Assembly (NCBI GenBank): GCA_001549895.1
Contig: AP014719.1
Span: 1,736,001 to 1,800,000, forward strand
Direction of reading: 5' to 3'
Length of the DNA stretch: 64,000 bases
From: Arthrobacter sp. Hiyo8
GTDB lineage: Bacteria > Actinomycetota > Actinomycetes > Actinomycetales > Micrococcaceae
The position numbers and the translations under genes were made by a program. Numbering within the stretch: the stretch's first letter is position 1; every line of letters begins with the position of its first letter. Below are positions 60,048 through 64,000 of this stretch, piece by piece. The notes under the pieces are model-generated. The model had not been told where the DNA came from, did not search any database, and was given only the letters and a program-made list of their open reading frames with translations.

Positions 60048-61349
60048 ATGAGCAGGTACCCACTGCCCCTCGGAACATGGGGTCTCATCCGTACTGACCG
60101 GGCAACAGCAAGAAGCTGGCGCGCACGGGCCAGATACCGGGACCTCGACGGGCAAACGCGAAAAATCGAAGCCCGAGGGCAGTCCGCCGCAGCGGCACGG
60201 CGAAATCTCCAAATCAAACTGCAAAAAAGGCAGACCCAAGGCAACGCCCTCATCAGCACAACAGACCAGATCCGCGACCTCTCAGAGGTCTACTTGGCAG
60301 AGCTGCAACGCTCGGACAAGGCATCGCGGACCAAAGACAAATACGCGTTCAGCGTCAAGAAGTACATTCTTCCTGGAATCGGCTCTGTCCGCATAGGAGA
60401 GACCACGCCAGGCGTCGTGGATCACTTCATTCGAAATGTTGTCGACGCGGCCGGTCCGGCTACGGCCCGCACGTGCGGGGCGGTGTTGTCGTCGATGTTC
60501 AAAATTGCGCTGCGCCACGACGCTGCGAGCATCAATCCGGTCCTAGGAATCTCCATCCCGAGAACTCGGGCGGCAAAGCCTCAAGCCCTGGATCGGGAAC
60601 AGTTCCTGGATCTGAGGACCAAGCTCATTGCTTGGGAGCAGGGATCGATGCTTGGCCGCACGAGGTCCCAGGAACTCCACCACATCGCGGACGTCCTCAT
60701 CACCACAGGCCTACGGCCTGGCGAACTATTCGCACTGTCCTGGGCCGACGTCGACCTCGATTCAGACCCGCCAACCGTCCATGTCCACGCCACAGTCATC
60801 CGTACTTCCACCGGCGGTGTCACTATTCAGGACCACCCAAAATCCGAGCACGGATTCCGCTACGTGACTGTGCCGCCAAATCTCGCCATGTCACTTCGAC
60901 GGCGACAGCTCAGGCAAAGCAGCAGCGCCACAGCGAATCCCTTGGATTTGGTCTTTCCCTCATCCACAGGAACGGTGTGCGATCCGAACAATGTCGGCAA
61001 GACTTGGCGCAAAGCGGCAGACGACATCGGATACTCGTGGGTGACGTTCAAAACGTTCCGCAAGGCCAACGCGACTCTCATCGCACGGACCATGGGCGCC
61101 GAAACGGCCGCCTACCAGGCAGGGCACTCCAAGGTGTCAATGACCCGAAAGCACTACGTCGAGGAATACAAAGAAGCGATCGACACACGGGCCGTGCTCG
61201 GCGCCTTCGACGCAGCCAACGGGGACCAGGAGCGCCTGGCAAGACCGGTCTCCAAATCTGATTCAGGTGAGTTAAAGGTGAGTCCGGAGCGAAAAAGTTC
61301 AAATGGCCCTGACCAGAATCAACATACCTGCAGGTCAGAGCCAAACTAA
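60048..61349 (+). CDS. Tyrosine integrase of the tRNA-Thr element
   Basis: 433 residues, intact. AP2-like arm-binding N-terminus (SWRARARYRDLDGQTRKIEARG), SAM-like core-binding domain (TKDKYAFSVKKYILPGIGSVRI), and catalytic Arg in ITTGLRPGELFALSW, Arg in TFKTFRKANATL (the usual HxxR has Lys for His), AGHSKVSMTRKHYVEEY with catalytic Tyr. The TAA lies inside the attachment repeat, so integration supplies or changes the gene's last codons. It catalyses att recombination at the tRNA 3' end. Confidence 0.95.
   Translation: MSRYPLPLGTWGLIRTDRATARSWRARARYRDLDGQTRKIEARGQSAAAARRNLQIKLQKRQTQGNALISTTDQIRDLSEVYLAELQRSDKASRTKDKYAFSVKKYILPGIGSVRIGETTPGVVDHFIRNVVDAAGPATARTCGAVLSSMFKIALRHDAASINPVLGISIPRTRAAKPQALDREQFLDLRTKLIAWEQGSMLGRTRSQELHHIADVLITTGLRPGELFALSWADVDLDSDPPTVHVHATVIRTSTGGVTIQDHPKSEHGFRYVTVPPNLAMSLRRRQLRQSSSATANPLDLVFPSSTGTVCDPNNVGKTWRKAADDIGYSWVTFKTFRKANATLIARTMGAETAAYQAGHSKVSMTRKHYVEEYKEAIDTRAVLGAFDAANGDQERLARPVSKSDSGELKVSPERKSSNGPDQNQHTCRSEPN
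61266..61285 (+). repeat. Right copy of 20-bp subterminal repeat (candidate arm-type site)
   Basis: Identical and in the same orientation as 28,748-28,767; it lies inside the 3' coding end of the integrase gene. Confidence 0.7.
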
Positions 61350-61387
61350 GAGCCCCTGTCGGATTCGAACCGACGACCCCCGCTTTA
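61346..61387. other. attR, right copy of the 42-bp attachment repeat
   Basis: Covers the 3' half of the intact tRNA-Thr gene and the integrase stop codon; identical to 28,600-28,641. Confidence 0.85.
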
Positions 61388-61423
61388 CAAGAGCGGTGCT
61401 CTGGCCAACTGAGCTAAGGAGGC
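61351..61423 (-). tRNA. tRNA-Thr (anticodon TGT)
   Basis: Starts GCCTCCTTAGCTCAGTTGG; anticodon arm CCGCT-CTTGTAA-AGCGG gives TGT (reads ACA). T arm GTCGG-TTCGAAT-CCGAC. The 3' acceptor strand reads AGGGGC where AGGGGGC is needed to pair with GCCTCCT, so one G seems missing, as in many frame breaks here. No encoded CCA. Confidence 0.92.
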
Positions 61424-61424
61424 G

Positions 61425-61515
61425 CGCCCCGGCAGGCCGGAGCTGGTTGCCCCGGCAAGCCGGAGCTGGTTGCCCGGCGGACCGGGACTGATACCCCGGC
61501 AAGCCGGAGCTGGTG
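61425..61515. repeat. GC-rich short tandem repeats after the tRNA
   Basis: Four imperfect copies of a unit of about 22 bp (CCCCGGCAAGCCGGAGCTGG); each contains the small palindrome CCGGCnnGCCGG. They lie between the tRNA 5' side and the DsbA-like gene, so they may act as terminators. Too short and spacerless for CRISPR. Confidence 0.8.
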
Positions 61516-61593
61516 CGCGAGCGCTAGATAAGGTTAGCCCACGACCTCCCGCCCACGGAAATTCCAGCGGACGGGAGGCCTAGGCCAAGGGAA

Positions 61594-62472
61594 CTACTTC
61601 TTTGCCGCGATAGCTGCATTCAGGACGGTCATGAAGTCCGACTTGTTGTCCCACTGCTGGCCGTCGATGAAGACCGTGGGCGTGCCGGAGATCCCGATGT
61701 TCTTGGCCTCCTGCGTGACCACCTTGACGAACGGCCGGTACGTCTTGTTGTCGATGCAGGAGTCGATGTTGGCCGATCCCGCTTGGGTGGCCAACTTCTT
61801 GAGGTCGTTGTCGGAAATGCCTGCGCTGCCCTCGGCGGGCTGCTGTGCGTACAGCAGATCCACGAGTGCCGAGTACTTGTCCGGCGACGTGTTCGCCACG
61901 CACGCTGCGGCGTTGGCGGCGCGGGAGGAGTAGTTCGTGCTGGAGCTGGCGTCCAGGAAGCCGAACGGACGGTACTCCAGGGTGATCTTGCCGTCGTCCC
62001 GCAACTGGGTCAGCTGCTGGCTGTACGTGCTCTCGAAGTTCTTGCAGATGGGGCAGATGAAGTCGATGTACGCCACAACCTTGACGGGCTTGCCGGCTTC
62101 AGCCTCGGCGCCGGGAGCGGTCACCGTGGCGGGCGGGGTGGCCGGGGCTGATGGCAGGGACGCCAGGCTGACGGTACCGGCGGCCACCTTCGCCACATCG
62201 GTGCCCTTCAGCAGCGTCACGCCGCCGTGCGCGTTGGCGTTGGCCGGCGTCGGGCCCTGATCGGCGATCGGGGCGTTGTTCACAATGTTCTGGGTGAACA
62301 CGAGGGCAATGACCGCGAGGATCGCCACAACGGCAACCACAATGCCCCATCCGATGAGCAACTTATTGCGCTTGTCCTTCTTCAGCTGAGCTTCGCGGAT
62401 CTCGCGGGCCTTTTCGCGGGCCTGGGCGGTGCGCTCTGCCTTGGACAGGCGTGGTTCGTTTGCGGGGCTCAT
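61594..62472 (-). CDS. Membrane-anchored DsbA-family thiol-disulfide oxidoreductase
   Basis: 292 residues, intact. Basic cytoplasmic lead of about 35 residues (AREKAREIREAQLKKDKRNK), one membrane helix (LLIGWGIVVAVVAILAVIALVF), Pro/Ala-rich linker, then thioredoxin fold with active site YIDFICPICKNFE (CPIC), helical insert, and cis-Pro loop ISGTPTVFIDGQQW. It should form or isomerize disulfides in secreted proteins. Confidence 0.93.
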   Translation of the reverse strand: MSPANEPRLSKAERTAQAREKAREIREAQLKKDKRNKLLIGWGIVVAVVAILAVIALVFTQNIVNNAPIADQGPTPANANAHGGVTLLKGTDVAKVAAGTVSLASLPSAPATPPATVTAPGAEAEAGKPVKVVAYIDFICPICKNFESTYSQQLTQLRDDGKITLEYRPFGFLDASSSTNYSSRAANAAACVANTSPDKYSALVDLLYAQQPAEGSAGISDNDLKKLATQAGSANIDSCIDNKTYRPFVKVVTQEAKNIGISGTPTVFIDGQQWDNKSDFMTVLNAAIAAKK

Positions 62473-62650
62473 CAGTTCCTCGTGATTTATCGACGGCGTT
62501 GGTTTTTAGCTAGGGCAACGGTGCCAGTTTACGGGAGAAGACCGGCAGCTTTGCTGGGTCTTCGACTCCAGTCTGAGGAACGAGCAAGTGTCCTCGATGA
62601 TTCCCGCCGGTAGGGTGGGAGATGAGTCACAGGCAACCCAGGGGGCAGCA

Positions 62651-64000
62651 ATGCAACAAACGGCAAGCGAAAAAACCGACAGCGCACCCGAAGGCAATCA
62701 GGCTCCAAGGCCCGGAAACACGATTTCATGGTGGTCTCCAACCGCCTTCCGGTAGACCGTTACACCAGCGATGACGCGGAAAACGGCGAGGAAGGCTGGC
62801 GCCGCTCTCCGGGCGGCCTGGTGACTGCCCTTGCGCCGATGATGACCAAGACCGACGGCGCGTGGGTGGGCTGGCACGGCGCGCCGGACGAAGCGTTGGA
62901 ACCCTTCAGCCACGGCGGCATGGACCTGATTCCCGTGGAACTCAGCACGCGCGATGTTGAGCTCTATTACGAAGGTTCTCCAACGCCACTCTCTGGCCGC
63001 TTTACCACGACGTCATTGCCCCGCCCGAGTTCCACCGCACCTGGTGGGACAGCTACCGCCGGGTCAACCAGCGCTTCGCCGACGCCGTGGTCCACCACGC
63101 AGACCACGGAGCCACCGTGTGGGTGCAGGATTACCAACTCCAGCTCGTGCCGAGCATGCTCCGCCGGGCGCGCCCGGACCTGCGCATCGGCTTCTTCAAC
63201 CACATCCCGTTCCCGCCGCCGGAGATCTTCGCCCAGTTGCCATGGCGCCAGGCCATCATCGAAGGCCTGCTCGGCGCCGACCTGGTGGGTTTCCAGCGCC
63301 CCAGCGACGCGGCAAACTTCATGCGCTCGGCACGCCGCTTTATTGGTGCAAGCGTCAAGCAGCAGCAAGTCCACGTCAAGGGAGCGGATGGGCAGATCAC
63401 CCATATTGCCCGCGCACAGGCCTTCCCGATCTCCATCGCCGTGGATCAAATCAGCGAGCTCGCGGAGCGCCCGGACATCATCGAACGTTCCCGGCAGATC
63501 CGCCAGGACCTCGGTAACCCCAAAACCATCCTCCTGGGCGTGGACCGCCTCGACTACACCAAGGGCATCCCCCACCGCCTGAAGGCCTTTGAGGAACTCC
63601 TCAAAGAGGGACGGCTCACGGTGGAGGACGCCACACTGATCCAGGTTGCGAGCCCCAGCCGCGAGCGCGTGCGGCAGTACCGGCTCCTGCGGGAAGAGAT
63701 TGAAGGCACCGTAGGCCACATCAACGGCAGCTTCGACACCATGCAGAACACCGCCGTCCGCTACCTCCACCACAGCTACCCGGTCGAGGAAATGGTCGCG
63801 CTGTACCTCGCGGCCGACGTCATGCTGGTGACGGCATTGCGTGACGGCATGAACCTCGTGGCCAAAGAATATGTCACAGCCCGGACCAACAACACGGGCG
63901 CCTTGGTCCTCAGTGAATTCACCGGCGCGGCCGATCAACTCAAGCAAGCCCTCCTCATGAATCCGCACGACATCGACGGACTGAAGAACACCATCATGAG
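62651..64000 (+). CDS. otsA: Trehalose-6-phosphate synthase, 3' end outside window, two frame breaks
   Basis: N-terminal 450 residues. After a break near 62,722 (one A) the protein reads [28 protein letters not shown], and after one near 62,985 [12 protein letters not shown]; then [55 protein letters not shown] and [14 protein letters not shown], all OtsA (GT20) hallmarks for glucose-6-phosphate and UDP-glucose binding. Cytosolic; makes trehalose-6-phosphate for osmoprotection. Confidence 0.93.

Larger units (their letters stand above)
28600..61387 (+). mobile_element. Integrative element of about 32.8 kb in tRNA-Thr(TGT), probably an integrative mobilizable element
   Basis: Bounded by identical 42-bp direct repeats (28,600-28,641 and 61,346-61,387) that consist of the 3' part of a tRNA-Thr gene; the complete tRNA is at the right end. 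The right end encodes integrase, excisionase and MobF relaxase in the usual order, with the integrase stop codon inside the repeat. No mating-pair-formation genes were seen. Cargo is mixed and includes several gene fragments. An alternative is two accreted elements sharing the site, with only the right part mobile. Confidence 0.8.

Noticed and set aside
28642..61345. Type IV secretion genes that would make the element a full ICE
   Set aside because: No VirB4/TraC-like, VirD4-like or other mating-channel gene recognized; only the MobF relaxase is present.
61425..61515. CRISPR array
   Set aside because: Units of about 22 bp follow each other without spacers; no cas genes.

Overview
The window is high-GC actinobacterial DNA. 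Gene content (MmyB-type XRE and PadR regulators, DUF4192/DUF3040/DUF427/SPW proteins, DsbA-like protein next to otsA) fits the Micrococcaceae, most likely Arthrobacter or a close relative; this is inference from family content, no database was searched. A dominant technical feature is that more than 40 reading-frame breaks interrupt otherwise well conserved genes, and most are repaired by restoring one G or C in a short G/C run. I therefore give whole-gene spans for genes that would be intact after such a repair and reserve 'pseudogene' for real fragments.

Layout. (1) 1-13,250: a catabolic cluster for an unidentified, probably cyclic amide/ureide compound. Leftward: oligopeptide-type ABC transporter (permease, two ATPases, permease), a first pair of metallo-beta-lactamase-fold (MBL) proteins, the substrate-binding lipoprotein, an isochorismatase-fold amidase, a second MBL pair, and the start of a PuuE-like deacetylase. 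Rightward from the same intergenic region: a class IV aminotransferase, a formamidase-family protein and a hydantoinase-family cyclic amidohydrolase. Three promoters in the leftward arm share one operator-like motif overlapping the -10 box. (2) 13,250-19,500: an aldo/keto reductase with a large palindrome upstream, a secreted protein made of two near-identical repeats, an MmyB-type regulator, a SRPBCC protein divergent from a PadR regulator, and an M20 amidohydrolase. (3) 19,700-25,970: phospholipid/phosphoester genes (PLD-like, PAP2, phospholipase C, secreted phosphoesterase). (4) 26,000-28,540: GNAT acetyltransferases and an AbiE toxin-antitoxin pair whose toxin gene carries an in-frame stop.

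(5) 28,600-61,387: an integrated element of about 32.8 kb bounded by 42-bp direct repeats made of the 3' part of a tRNA-Thr(TGT) gene. Its right end carries integrase, excisionase and a MobF relaxase-helicase, but no type IV secretion genes, so it looks like an integrative mobilizable element. Cargo: IS110 transposase, FAD monooxygenase, aquaporin, MarR-ClC chloride channel operon, acetate permease plus acetyl-CoA synthetase, GTP cyclohydrolase II, class A penicillin-binding protein, several small membrane/stress proteins, a serine recombinase, and a three-gene recombinase module (tyrosine recombinase, small HTH protein, zinc-ribbon recombinase-like protein). (6) 61,351-64,000: the tRNA-Thr gene, a membrane-anchored DsbA-like protein and the start of otsA, i.e. 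ordinary chromosome.

How the parts work together: transporter plus hydrolases in region 1 suggest uptake and stepwise opening of a cyclic amide with nitrogen release; region 3 looks like phosphate/lipid scavenging; region 5 is a horizontally acquired island that moves with int/xis and could be mobilized by a helper conjugative system.
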